Assembly: GCA_004195615.1 (NCBI GenBank)
Contig: PSPW01000009.1
Location: forward strand, 44,611 to 87,832
DNA length: 43,222 nucleotides
Source of the DNA: Methanobacteriota archaeon
Lineage (GTDB): Archaea > Thermoplasmatota > Poseidoniia > Poseidoniales > Thalassarchaeaceae
Direction of reading: 5' to 3'
Both the position numbers and the translations under genes were made by a program. How positions within the stretch are numbered: the first letter of the stretch is position 1; each line of letters opens with the position of its first letter. Below the pieces are notes generated by a model that saw only the letters and a list, made by a program, of their open reading frames with translations, had not been told where the DNA came from and ran no database searches. This document shows positions 1-8,755 of the stretch, piece after piece.

Positions 1-1498
1 ACCTCAGGTTGTAGGAGCCTCCCGTGTTGTTGTAGACGGCATAGGATATGTGCGCGTTGTCGCTGGAATCTAGGTCTATGGAGGTGTCATATGCATAGTA
101 TGGGGTGCCGTCGACGACCTCTATGCCCCATGCGCTGCCGTTGTGGTGGGCGTACATGACTTGCCTGGGGGTGGTGCTCTGGTTGACGTAGGAGATGTGC
201 GGTTTGTCGTTTGAGTCGATGGCGATGGATGAGTAGAGGCCAGAGGTTCCACCGTTGTCCACCTCCTCCACCTGCCACGCGGAACCGTCGAACATTGCGT
301 ACATCAGGCTGGAGGCGCTGGCGTTGTAGTATGAGATGTGCTGGTTGCCGGAGCTGTCGAGCGCCATCGAGATGCCATATGTGCCCACGCTGCTCGACTC
401 CCCGTCGACCGTGGAGATGGCCCTCCCATCTTCTCGGATCGTAGCCATCTCGACGAATGCGGGAGATGCCCCGTCCGTCCCGTTCAGGAAGGGAGCGGTG
501 ATCGTGCTTCCCGAGAAGTGGACTTCTGGTGCCATCCCGATCGAGTTGGAGGACTCACCGCTGCTGGCGATCCCATCGGACGCGACGACCGTCCCGGTGA
601 ACGCAGTGGTCAGCAGACCCCCGTTGGCAGGGTAGGAAGCCTGCTTGTAGGCTAGGTAGGCCGTACCGGTGGTGTAGTCGAGCGTCATCGACACATGGCT
701 TCCGACGTCGTAGCCGTTCCATATCTCCTGTACAATCCATACGTCCCCAGTCGCGCTGTTGTTGTATGCGAGGCGGGAATCGCTGGAGCTGGAGGAGTAG
801 GCGATCCTGGGCCTATCATCCCCATCTAGTTCGAGAACTATCCTGTCTGACGAGATGCTCGTGTCGATGTCCCGTATGGACCAAGAGGCTCCATCGTGGG
901 AGGCGTACCTCAGGTCCCAGCCAGAGTTGTAGGAGTAGGCGATCCTGGTCCTGTCGCCGCTGTCGATGGCTATCGATGCCCAGCTACCTACGTTGTTCGT
1001 GCTGTCGACCACCTCCCTGGACCATGATGCCCCGGTAAAAACGACCAGTTCCAAGTCGTCCGAGGTCTCGTTCCTGTACGCTATCCGCGGGTAGTCGCTG
1101 CCGTCCAGGGCGATCGAGTTGTACGAGTCGTCGACCGTCAGGTTCTGGTCGACCCAGTCGGACCCGTCGTAGTACGTGTAGCGCAGCGTGTCGTTCTTGT
1201 GGTCGTAGTAGGAGATGTGTGGGTTGTCGCTGCTGTCCAGGTCGAGGGACGTGTGCATGGTCGGGCTGTTCTGGTCCATTATCGACTGCAGGGTCTCCAC
1301 GGTCCAGGACGATCCATCGTAGTGGGCGTACTTCAGCCAGGCGTCGTCGGTGCCCGAGGTCTGCCATGACCAGTAGGAGAGGTGGAGGTTCCCTCCCGAG
1401 TCGATCTTCATTCCGTTCAAAGAGTACCCTGTGTGGGTCTGGTCGTCATCGACCACCACGGGATCCGACCAAACCGTGCCGTTGAACGTCTTGTGCAT
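1..1498 (-). CDS. Downstream (C-terminal) part of a secreted beta-propeller repeat protein, cut by the window edge
   Basis: This frame is open on the minus strand from an ATG at 1498 to the window edge, 499 codons with no stop. About nine units carry the core D-x-x-H/R-I-S/A-Y (for example DNPHISYYD and DRPRIAYS), each followed by a segment like L-x-Y-A-x-x-D-G-S-x-W. This looks like repeated beta-propeller blades, as in extracellular lyase-like or sialidase-like folds. The same units fill the end of the gene just upstream (1498-5961), whose stop overlaps this ATG as TGATG. I see no signal peptide at this start. The piece is best read as the frameshifted continuation of the upstream gene, the break being the 8-bp duplication at 1519-1534. 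It could be translated separately by stop-start coupling. The true C-terminus, and any membrane anchor, lies outside the window. Function is unknown; a surface adhesin or glycan-binding role is inferred. Confidence 0.75.
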   Translation of the reverse strand, partial: MHKTFNGTVWSDPVVVDDDQTHTGYSLNGMKIDSGGNLHLSYWSWQTSGTDDAWLKYAHYDGSSWTVETLQSIMDQNSPTMHTSLDLDSSDNPHISYYDHKNDTLRYTYYDGSDWVDQNLTVDDSYNSIALDGSDYPRIAYRNETSDDLELVVFTGASWSREVVDSTNNVGSWASIAIDSGDRTRIAYSYNSGWDLRYASHDGASWSIRDIDTSISSDRIVLELDGDDRPRIAYSSSSSDSRLAYNNSATGDVWIVQEIWNGYDVGSHVSMTLDYTTGTAYLAYKQASYPANGGLLTTAFTGTVVASDGIASSGESSNSIGMAPEVHFSGSTITAPFLNGTDGASPAFVEMATIREDGRAISTVDGESSSVGTYGISMALDSSGNQHISYYNASASSLMYAMFDGSAWQVEEVDNGGTSGLYSSIAIDSNDKPHISYVNQSTTPRQVMYAHHNGSAWGIEVVDGTPYYAYDTSIDLDSSDNAHISYAVYNNTGGSYNLR

Positions 1499-4400
1499 CA
1501 GCTTCTTGCCGCTGCCCCTGTAGTATTGTAGTATGTCAGGTGCAGGTCCTCCGTACTCGGGTCCCTCGCGATGCTGAAGTAGCTCGGGTTTTCGCCCGTC
1601 ACCGACGATATGGTGGATTGGTTCGTCAGGTGCCTGGTGTGGACGAGCTCCCCGGCGGCCTCGTCGTAGCTAAGGAAGTGCATGCTCCCATCCGGTCCCT
1701 TGCCGATGCCGACTCCCTTGTCGCTGTCGCATTCGTCCGATGACGAGCAGACAGCAGTCGTGCTCCAGCTCGAGCCATCGTATCTGGCGAATGAGATCCC
1801 AGAGCCGTCGTTGTAGGCCAACAGCCAGTTCCCATTCCCGTCAGTGGTCAGGGCCGGGCTCCTGCCGACATCCCCCGTCGTAGCAATCGAATTCACGGAT
1901 GGTCCAACGTAGGAAGTCCGCGATGAAGACCCCCAGCATAGTGCCTCGCCGCTCCTCATGATGGCGCAGGAAACGCCATCACCGGCGTTGATGCCCTCCA
2001 CGGTGCTACCGGTCCAGTTGGACGAGACCAGGCTTCTTGAGCCAGACAGGTCGACCTCCTTCGGGTCGTAGGTGCTCGTTCCAGTGTAGCCGGGGCTTCC
2101 GAGGATGTTTGAGTAGCTCCCCCCGTTGTGCCCCCAGCAGTTCACGCTGCCCGAGGATAGCAGTGCGCAGGAGTGACGTGCACCGAGGGCGATCTGCGAG
2201 ACACCGCCCGACGCGTCCCAGAGGGCCCTGCTGGGCTCCAGAACCGAGCCTATGGAGCCATATTCAATGTTTTTGACTCGTAGGTCGTCAATGTGGACCT
2301 CGTTGTAGTGGCCGTATACGTAAATCTGGATCGAGACGTCGCCAGACCCGCTGTAGCTGTCTGGGACCTCGAATGCCACGTTCTGCCAAGATGATAGGGA
2401 ACCATAGGTCGTGACGTTGGAGTCGATCTGGGAGAGCAACTGCCCTCCTGCGTAGATTCTGAGGTACTCGCTTGTGTAGCCGTTGTTACCGTGGTACTTT
2501 GCCTTCATCTTGAACGAAACCACGTCTCCCTGTGAGACGGAGAATGAGTCGCTAGACGTCAGGGTCTCTACTCGCCAGCTGTTGTATAGGGATCTCAGTA
2601 CGTAGTCTAGGCCCTCGCCCGGACCCTGCATGTAACTGGTCCAGCTCGAGGTCCAAGATCTTGAGTTGTCGGTGAAGTTCTCGTACTGAGTTTCGCTGTT
2701 CGCGGCGTTGATGATCTTGCCCGTCCTGTCGTCGCCCCCGTTACCCCAGCAGTACATGTTGGAGTCGGTCCCCGTCATGCAGTTGTGATCCGCTCCCGCT
2801 GCGTACTGCGAGACCGTGACCTCGGACGGTAGGCTAGCGTAGCCCGGGGACTCGCTGGCGGACGCCGTCCCGCGTCCGAGCTGGCCATGGGTGTTCCTGC
2901 CCCAGCAGACGAGGCTGCCGTCGAGCCCAGTGGAGCAGGCGTGGGCCGAGCCAGCGTCCACCGCCCCCGCCTCGAATCCAGAGGGTAGGTCGACCAGTAC
3001 AGCGTAGGCGCTGCTGGATCCCGCCGAGGCGCTTCCCAGCTGCCCCTCGGAGTTGTCGCCCCAGCATGCCACGGAGCTGTTGGACAGCACCGCGCAACCG
3101 AACTCCTCGCCTATCGATAGGGCATCCGACTCGGCAGAGACCGAGGTGTCCACCCAATCGTCGAAAAGATCGCACACCCCGTCCCCATCTGCGTCCGCAG
3201 GGGTCGAGGATGAGCTGGAGTAGTCCGTGCCACATCGGAATTCGTCGAGCCTCGACCAGCCGTCGCCGTCGATGTCGTCGAGCAGCCCCGCTGTGGCTAG
3301 TCCTTCCTGTGTGAATAGGGACATTGCGGACGAGGTCCCGGGGTAGAACGTGAATCCCCACATCTTCCCCTGTTCGCTGAGTTCGACACTGACCCAGTCA
3401 GATCCACCCGTGCCCTCCAGTTGGGTTATGTCCCATGAGCCGCTACTCTTGTGCAGTGCGTACGTCCCGTCGGGTGCTCCGACAAGGATTAGGGCCGATA
3501 GGTCAGCGCCTATCGCGATGTCCATGACCCCGCTGTCGGAGACGTCGACCGAGTCAGTCACGTCCTCGGAGGACCATGACCCCGGGCTCCCGCAATTCGA
3601 CGAGCAAGAGGTGTAGTGGATACCTCCGCTGCCAAACAAACCTGACGGACCTAGGTAGGAGATGTGGATGGAGTCATCCAGCCCCAGGTCCAAAGAGAGC
3701 GAAGAGTTCCCTGCAACGACGCTGTTCGCATCCCACTGCCCCGATACGTGTGCGAGACCAGTGGTGTTCATGGGGGTGCCGAAACCGGTCGAGCTGAGTT
3801 CCACTACATTCACGTAGCCCGGGTCCTCGATACAGATGGCAACGCTGCAGGAACTATCTAGGTAGGCCACTTGTATGTTGCCATCTTGATCGACGTCCGA
3901 GTCCAGGGAGCTGGAGAGCGATGCACTGCTGATGTCGTAATCGTTTGGAACCCAAACCCAATCCCCGGAGCCCACGCATTGCGTAGATGTGTATTGGGCC
4001 GAGGAGCACGTTCTGGCATACAAGTACAAGCTCACCGAACTCATGGATTCAGCGTAAGATTGGTAGATGACGTATAGGTTGCCATCCACGTCCAACTCGA
4101 TGGCGGTAGCAGTTGGCAGACCAGTGGTCGGTACCTCCCATGTCACCCAATTCCCATCGTCCTTGGTATAGTAGCTAATTGCGGATGAGGTGCCGCCAGA
4201 GTAGGTCCAAGCTATGGATATGTGAGGAATTCCGTTGGAGTCGATTGCCAGGGACACGTCAGCCATCCTCGGGTCAGAGTAACCAGAGTTGAAGACGGTC
4301 TCCGTAGTCCACTTGCCCTTGTAGAAGATCCCGAACCTGACTACATCGTTGGCCTCGTCGATGTAGACCACAGCGCCGCATCCGTCTGATGTCAGCGCGG

Positions 4401-5961
4401 TCGAGGTCTTGTTGCCTACGTACGAGCTGGTGCTATCCAGAGTCTCCTGAGACAGGGGAGATCCCTCTGCAGGGAGGTCGCAGGGTTGGTCTAAGGTCGG
4501 CTCGGGGAGGAAGAGTTCTACGTAAGAGAGGTCATCCCCCATTTCACCCGATTCATCACCAGTCGCACCGCTCTTACCCAAACCGGTCCTCCCGTCCATC
4601 CCCGTCCCCCAGCACTTGACCATGCTGTTGTTCAGGATTGCACATGCGTATGCGTCGCCCGCATCGATTGAAGTAGCGTACACATCAGTCCCCAGGTCGA
4701 CGTTTTCGAGGTAGTTCCCCATCTCGTACTGCCCATCACCTCTAGTGACGGCGTCCCCGGAACCCAGTGCGCCGTCATCCCCCTTACCCCAGCACTTGAC
4801 CGTCTTCGGAGTTCCTGAGTCACCGTCATCCAGGATGGCGCATGACGAGCCGTACCCAATACCTATCGTATCGACTGTCAGGCCGGTCCCGAGTTGCACG
4901 AGCGCAAGGTCATCCCCCATCTCTCCAGACGAGTCGCCGATGTTGGATGTGGATTCACTGCCGAGCCTGCCGCTGTCTCCCCAGCCCCAGCATGCCAGGT
5001 TTTCATCATCGCTATCGTCGAGGATGGCACAGGTCATGTGCTCTCCGGAGACGATTTGAGTGACTGTTCTCCCTGAGGGTAGGTCGACTAGCACCAGGCT
5101 CTCTCCCATCTCCCCGCTTCCATCACCTATCGATTCCGTCCCCTCAATCCCCAGTTCACCATAGGTGTTGGAACCCCAGCAGCCCATCTCGCCATCGACC
5201 CATAGGATGCAGGTGTGACTGTACCCAGCCGAGACTTGGGATAGCCCGACTCCTCCTCTCGCGGGAAGATCAACCACCATGCTCTCTGAGCCAGTGTCGC
5301 CTATCGTGTCCGTGGAGCCCAGACCCAGCTGACCGGATCCGCTTTCCCCCCAGCACCTGAGCTCGTCTTGAGTTGTGTTGTTGACTATGGAGCAGGAGTG
5401 CGAGCCTCCGATCGAGATCGACACGGCACTCCAGTCGGGGCTGCCCGACCCCGGGCCGATTCCGTAGACGGAGGGGATGGAGTCCCCCATCTCTAGGTAC
5501 CCGTCTCCCCGCGCTCCCGAAGCTAGCGCTCCGGAGTCCGAGCCCAATAGGTCGTTTCGGCCCCAGCACTTCACCGAGCCGTCGTTGATCAATGCGCATG
5601 TGTGGTCCTCACCAGCACCCACATCCGTGAAGGTGAGTCCGCTGCCGACGTCCGTGAACATGAGGTACTGCCCCATCTCCTTCTCGTCGTCACCGTAGCT
5701 GGCCGTGTTCTCGTGCCCCGTCTTGCCACCCAAGCCCTCTCCCCAGCACTTCATCTGGTTCAATGACCCGATTACGCATGAGTGGTCCAGGCCTAGGTCG
5801 AGGACGGACGCTCCGGAGTTGTCGATCTCGAACCTCTGCGCCCCTCCCTCGAGTTCGTCGGAGGAGTAGTCTAGCGAGGTCAGAAAAATAAGCTGCGTGC
5901 TCGTGAGCATGAGCAGGACTAGTATCAGTGCCCGGACCGATGCCCTTGCTTGCACTCGCAT
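1498..5961 (-). CDS. Secreted multidomain RCC1-repeat / beta-propeller protein, frameshifted near its 3' end
   Basis: The product has 1487 residues from the ATG at 5961. An ATG ten codons upstream (5988) is also in frame, but those codons are AT-rich and overlap the likely TATA box, and MRVQARASVR plus a hydrophobic stretch makes a good signal peptide. Domain order: seven RCC1-type units (about residues 65-490), each with a Cys and a C-W-G about 10-15 residues apart; propeller units with H-I-S-Y cores (500-880); one calcium-type DxDGDG segment (895-945); three more RCC1 units; a jelly-roll-like insert (about 1082-1235, from S-E-T-Q-Y to I-D-D-L-R-V); two RCC1 units; and propeller units again. 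RCC1 folds bind proteins or DNA inside eukaryotic cells, but extracellular bacterial and archaeal versions are usually uncharacterised. The paired Cys suggest disulphide-stabilised blades outside the cell. The stop at 1498 is probably premature (see 1519-1534). Confidence 0.8.
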   Translation of the reverse strand: MRVQARASVRALILVLLMLTSTQLIFLTSLDYSSDELEGGAQRFEIDNSGASVLDLGLDHSCVIGSLNQMKCWGEGLGGKTGHENTASYGDDEKEMGQYLMFTDVGSGLTFTDVGAGEDHTCALINDGSVKCWGRNDLLGSDSGALASGARGDGYLEMGDSIPSVYGIGPGSGSPDWSAVSISIGGSHSCSIVNNTTQDELRCWGESGSGQLGLGSTDTIGDTGSESMVVDLPARGGVGLSQVSAGYSHTCILWVDGEMGCWGSNTYGELGIEGTESIGDGSGEMGESLVLVDLPSGRTVTQIVSGEHMTCAILDDSDDENLACWGWGDSGRLGSESTSNIGDSSGEMGDDLALVQLGTGLTVDTIGIGYGSSCAILDDGDSGTPKTVKCWGKGDDGALGSGDAVTRGDGQYEMGNYLENVDLGTDVYATSIDAGDAYACAILNNSMVKCWGTGMDGRTGLGKSGATGDESGEMGDDLSYVELFLPEPTLDQPCDLPAEGSPLSQETLDSTSSYVGNKTSTALTSDGCGAVVYIDEANDVVRFGIFYKGKWTTETVFNSGYSDPRMADVSLAIDSNGIPHISIAWTYSGGTSSAISYYTKDDGNWVTWEVPTTGLPTATAIELDVDGNLYVIYQSYAESMSSVSLYLYARTCSSAQYTSTQCVGSGDWVWVPNDYDISSASLSSSLDSDVDQDGNIQVAYLDSSCSVAICIEDPGYVNVVELSSTGFGTPMNTTGLAHVSGQWDANSVVAGNSSLSLDLGLDDSIHISYLGPSGLFGSGGIHYTSCSSNCGSPGSWSSEDVTDSVDVSDSGVMDIAIGADLSALILVGAPDGTYALHKSSGSWDITQLEGTGGSDWVSVELSEQGKMWGFTFYPGTSSAMSLFTQEGLATAGLLDDIDGDGWSRLDEFRCGTDYSSSSSTPADADGDGVCDLFDDWVDTSVSAESDALSIGEEFGCAVLSNSSVACWGDNSEGQLGSASAGSSSAYAVLVDLPSGFEAGAVDAGSAHACSTGLDGSLVCWGRNTHGQLGRGTASASESPGYASLPSEVTVSQYAAGADHNCMTGTDSNMYCWGNGGDDRTGKIINAANSETQYENFTDNSRSWTSSWTSYMQGPGEGLDYVLRSLYNSWRVETLTSSDSFSVSQGDVVSFKMKAKYHGNNGYTSEYLRIYAGGQLLSQIDSNVTTYGSLSSWQNVAFEVPDSYSGSGDVSIQIYVYGHYNEVHIDDLRVKNIEYGSIGSVLEPSRALWDASGGVSQIALGARHSCALLSSGSVNCWGHNGGSYSNILGSPGYTGTSTYDPKEVDLSGSRSLVSSNWTGSTVEGINAGDGVSCAIMRSGEALCWGSSSRTSYVGPSVNSIATTGDVGRSPALTTDGNGNWLLAYNDGSGISFARYDGSSWSTTAVCSSSDECDSDKGVGIGKGPDGSMHFLSYDEAAGELVHTRHLTNQSTISSVTGENPSYFSIARDPSTEDLHLTYYNTTGAAARS
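1519..1534. repeat. Perfect 8-bp tandem duplication (TGTAGTAT x2) causing a frameshift
   Basis: TGTAGTAT at 1519-1526 is repeated exactly at 1527-1534. Read on minus, the upstream frame goes through LHLTYYN and stops 11 codons later at 1498. With one copy removed it would read L-T-Y-Y-R-G-S-G-K-K-L-M-H-K and join the downstream frame with no stop. That is what replication slippage, or an assembly or read error, would produce. Confidence 0.85.
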
Positions 5962-5986
5962 ACACAATTGATTAGATAAATTTTGC

Positions 5987-5994
5987 ATTTAATT
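5987..5994 (-). promoter_or_regulatory. Probable TATA box of the RCC1 protein gene
   Basis: AATTAAAT on the minus strand is centred about 30 nt before the ATG at 5961, fitting a leaderless or nearly leaderless archaeal transcript. It favours 5961 over 5988 as the start. Confidence 0.45.
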
Positions 5995-6025
5995 GTTCCC
6001 TATGGAAACCCTATTTTCCTCATTT

Positions 6026-6046
6026 AGACACCCCGAAGGGGTGTCT
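6026..6046 (-). terminator. Hairpin after the coiled-coil gene
   Basis: AGACACCCC and GGGGTGTCT form a perfect 9-bp stem around a 3-nt loop, 6 nt past the stop of the coiled-coil gene at 6053 and upstream of the RCC1 gene promoter. It is a likely terminator or 3'-end processing hairpin. No long T-run follows on minus, so termination is not certain. Confidence 0.55.
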
Positions 6047-6052
6047 ATTTCA

Positions 6053-8674
6053 TCACTCAAGAAGGATCTTTGCCTGCTCAGCCCATAACTGTCTGCGAAT
6101 CCTTCCTGGCATGTACTCTATCGCATCGTTGACGTCGTCGGACATGTCGTCGTCCATCTTGGAGATCTGGTCCAGAGTGGTTATCCCGAGGGTGTTCAGC
6201 CTATTCTCCAGAGAATCGTCAATACCGTCAATCTGCTGCAGGTCGTCGTCCCTTCCGCCTGACTCGCCGATGACCGAGAAGTCCACCGTTATCGCCTTGA
6301 TCTTGATCCTGGCATTGATGTAGTCCTCCTTGGACATCGAGCCCTCTTGCGTCTTCAGGTCGTTCAGTCTCAGTTTGACCTCCAGCTTGATCACCTCAGC
6401 GGCCCGCTCGGCCTCGGCCTCGGCCAGGCTCTTCCTCTGCCGGATCTCCTCGGCTTTCTTTCGCCTCTTCTCCGCCTTCTTCCTGACCCTTTTCTTGGCT
6501 TCCTGACGTTTCCGTGCCTCTTCCATGGCAAGCTCCTCGGCACTGAGCTTCTTCTTCTCCAGTAACCGCTTCTTCGCCCTAGCGACCTTGCGACGCTTCT
6601 CTTCCTCTTCGATTTCCTCTTCGAGATCACGTCTGGCCTTGGCCTCGGCTTCTGCGCGCCTCCGTGCCTCCCTCATGTCTCGCTCTTCTTGCTTGGCCGC
6701 GTTCTCGGCCTCTATCCTGATCTGCTTCGCCTCTTGGTACTCCTTCTGGGTGATTTCCTTCTTTTTCTGGGCCTTGGCTGCCTCTCCCTGAGACTTCTTG
6801 CGAGCACCGGTCGCCTTGCCCAGAATCCTCTCTGCTTCCTTCCATGACTCTGTCTCTCTCTTCAGGTCCTCCTTGGCCTTCTTGTGGGCCTGCGCCTCGG
6901 ATTCTGCCCTCTTCTCCTGCTCTGCCTTGAGCTTGGCCTCCGACTCCGTCTTCTTGTTTGCGTCCGAGGTTGCCTTCCTCTTCAGAGCGGACTCATCCTC
7001 GAGGGCCTCTCTCTTCTTGCTCTCTGCGGAGGCACGTTTCTGATAGGCAAGCTTGGCCTTTACGACCTCATCTAATCTGCTCAGTGCCTTCTTTCTCTCC
7101 TCGTCCGCGGCAGCAGTTTCCTCCTTTGCCTTCTCGCCTCTCTTTTTGTGTTCGGCGTGCTTGATCTTGGCCTCCTTGCCGGCTTTGCTCTCGTCATCCA
7201 CTCTCTTGGCGGCGTTTTCGGCGCTAGTCTTGCTGGAGGCTGCCTTTTTTGTGAGCTCCTCCGTCTCTGCCTTGGCCTTCGCTGATCTCTCCTGCGCGGC
7301 TTTCCTCTCTCCCTCGGCCTTCCGTAGGCTCTCGCTGATCTCCTTCATCTTGGCCCTTGTCTCGGAAAGCAGCGACCTTGCCTTGTCCGTGGCCTTGATG
7401 CGCTCATCTCGGGCCTTCTCCGCATCTGCCTTGGCCTTCTCCGCATCTGCCTTGGCCTTCTCTGCATCCTTCCTGTCAGCTAATCCCTGCTTCGCCTCCG
7501 CCTCGGCCTTCTTCTGGAGTGATTCCCTCTTCTCGAGTTCCCTCTCGGTTTTCTTCCTCTCGGCATCGGCCCTCTTGGCTCGGTCCTCGGCGTCCTTTCG
7601 GGGCTTGACCGTGGATTTGTATATCTTTTCTGCCTTCCTTGTCTCCGCTTCCGCCTGCTCCCTCTTTGAGATAGCAGATTCGGTTGCTTTCTTGGCCTTG
7701 TTCAGCCTCTTCACCGCCTCGGCCTTCACCTTGGTCTCCTCTGCTAGTCTGCTTTCGAAGGCCTTCAGCATCTTCGACTCGTCCTCCGCCTTCGTCCTCG
7801 TCTCCTTGACTTTCTTGGCCAACTCGGAGATCTTGCCCTTCAGGCCCCTAATTGAATCGGTGAGTTGTTTCAATTTTGCCTTCTCGGAGGCGCCCTTTTT
7901 GGACACTACAGCCAGCTCTGCATTGGCCTTCTTTTGCTCAATCTCGGACTTCTTGAGGTCGTTTTGCAGGGAGCTGAGCTCTTTGGACAAGTCTCCTGAC
8001 TTCTTGGCGTCTTTGCCGAATCTCTCCCTTTCCTTCTCTAGTCGACTCTTCGCCTCCGATGCTGCCTTCTTGGAGTGCTCTAGCTTTGATTTGGTTGATT
8101 TTACCTGCCTTTCAAGGTTCTCGAGTTGTTTTGTCTCCCCCACGATCGACTTCTTCTTCCGAATCAGGTCGTTTTCCACCCTCTTCCTTGCCGATTCTTG
8201 ATTCTTTAGGTCCCTCTCAGTGATCGATTTTGCCTTCTTCAGTTCACTAATCTTGCTGGATGCTTCTTTGATGGATGATGATGTCTTCTTGAGATCCTGT
8301 TCAGCCTTTTCCTGGGCTTTCTTTGTGCTCTCAAGATTCTTCTCGACCGCGATCCTTTCCTTGGCAGCGGTGTCCGTGGCCTTCTTCAGTTCACTAATCT
8401 TGCTGGATGCTTTTTTGATGGATGATGATGTCTTCTTGAGGTCCTGTTCAGCCTTTTCCCGGGCTTTCTTTGCGCTCTCAAGATTCTTCTCGACCGCGAT
8501 CCTTTCCTTGGCAGCGGTGTCCGCGGCCTTCTTCTGCCCCTGCAGATTCTTCTTCTCCGCCTCGTCCTTCTTCTTGGCTGCCTCAGCGGCCTTATTCTCA
8601 GCCTCAGCCTTCTTCTTGGCCGCCTCTGTAGCCTGCTTATCTTTGGTCGCGTTGCTCCCCTTGCCGCCAGCCAT
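6053..8674 (-). CDS. Long coiled-coil protein with C-terminal helix-hairpin-helix domain
   Basis: The product has 873 residues, extremely rich in Lys, Glu and Ala with almost no Pro or aromatic residues, and heptad-like patterns run from about residue 10 to 780. The last 65 residues are different: D-L-Q-Q-I-D-G-I-D followed by L-N-T-L-G-I-T-T-L matches a helix-hairpin-helix fold of the kind that binds DNA or mediates protein contacts. There is no signal peptide or membrane segment, so it is cytoplasmic. A GTG 15 codons upstream is in frame, but the TATA box at 8694-8702 puts transcription at the ATG at 8674. Two 49-residue units (147 bp each) are tandemly duplicated near the N-terminus. It lacks Walker motifs, so it is not a full SMC or Rad50. 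A scaffold, nucleoid or cytoskeletal role is possible but inferred. I do not recognise a named family. Confidence 0.85.
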   Translation of the reverse strand: MAGGKGSNATKDKQATEAAKKKAEAENKAAEAAKKKDEAEKKNLQGQKKAADTAAKERIAVEKNLESAKKAREKAEQDLKKTSSSIKKASSKISELKKATDTAAKERIAVEKNLESTKKAQEKAEQDLKKTSSSIKEASSKISELKKAKSITERDLKNQESARKRVENDLIRKKKSIVGETKQLENLERQVKSTKSKLEHSKKAASEAKSRLEKERERFGKDAKKSGDLSKELSSLQNDLKKSEIEQKKANAELAVVSKKGASEKAKLKQLTDSIRGLKGKISELAKKVKETRTKAEDESKMLKAFESRLAEETKVKAEAVKRLNKAKKATESAISKREQAEAETRKAEKIYKSTVKPRKDAEDRAKRADAERKKTERELEKRESLQKKAEAEAKQGLADRKDAEKAKADAEKAKADAEKARDERIKATDKARSLLSETRAKMKEISESLRKAEGERKAAQERSAKAKAETEELTKKAASSKTSAENAAKRVDDESKAGKEAKIKHAEHKKRGEKAKEETAAADEERKKALSRLDEVVKAKLAYQKRASAESKKREALEDESALKRKATSDANKKTESEAKLKAEQEKRAESEAQAHKKAKEDLKRETESWKEAERILGKATGARKKSQGEAAKAQKKKEITQKEYQEAKQIRIEAENAAKQEERDMREARRRAEAEAKARRDLEEEIEEEEKRRKVARAKKRLLEKKKLSAEELAMEEARKRQEAKKRVRKKAEKRRKKAEEIRQRKSLAEAEAERAAEVIKLEVKLRLNDLKTQEGSMSKEDYINARIKIKAITVDFSVIGESGGRDDDLQQIDGIDDSLENRLNTLGITTLDQISKMDDDMSDDVNDAIEYMPGRIRRQLWAEQAKILLE
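8232..8525 (-). repeat. 147-bp tandem duplication inside the coiled-coil gene
   Basis: Bases 8232-8378 and 8379-8525 are near-identical copies of 147 bp (49 codons), beginning GCCTTCTTCAGTTCACTAAT on plus and differing at only a few positions. Being a multiple of 3 and of 7 residues (seven heptads), it keeps both reading frame and coiled-coil register. High identity suggests a recent event or active copy-number change. Confidence 0.9.
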
Positions 8675-8693
8675 ATAGGGTCTTGTTGGTCCG

Positions 8694-8702
8694 AATATAT
8701 TT
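8694..8702 (-). promoter_or_regulatory. TATA box of the coiled-coil gene
   Basis: AAATATATT on the minus strand is centred 24 nt before the ATG at 8674. This predicts a leaderless transcript and rules out the upstream GTG as the start. Confidence 0.65.
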
Positions 8703-8755
8703 AGGATGCGGAAGGTCACTTCCGATGAACCGAAACTATTCCCCGAGCCGCTGGA

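Noticed and set aside
6053-8674. Coiled-coil protein as SMC or Rad50
   Set aside because: No Walker A, Walker B or signature motif, and no hinge domain; only coiled coil plus helix-hairpin-helix.
7053-8678. Long plus-strand frames of 382 and 152 codons rich in Ser, Phe and Ala
   Set aside because: They are the antisense of the Lys/Glu/Ala coiled-coil gene; Lys and Glu codons read as Phe, Leu and Ser on the other strand. No promoter or recognisable protein.
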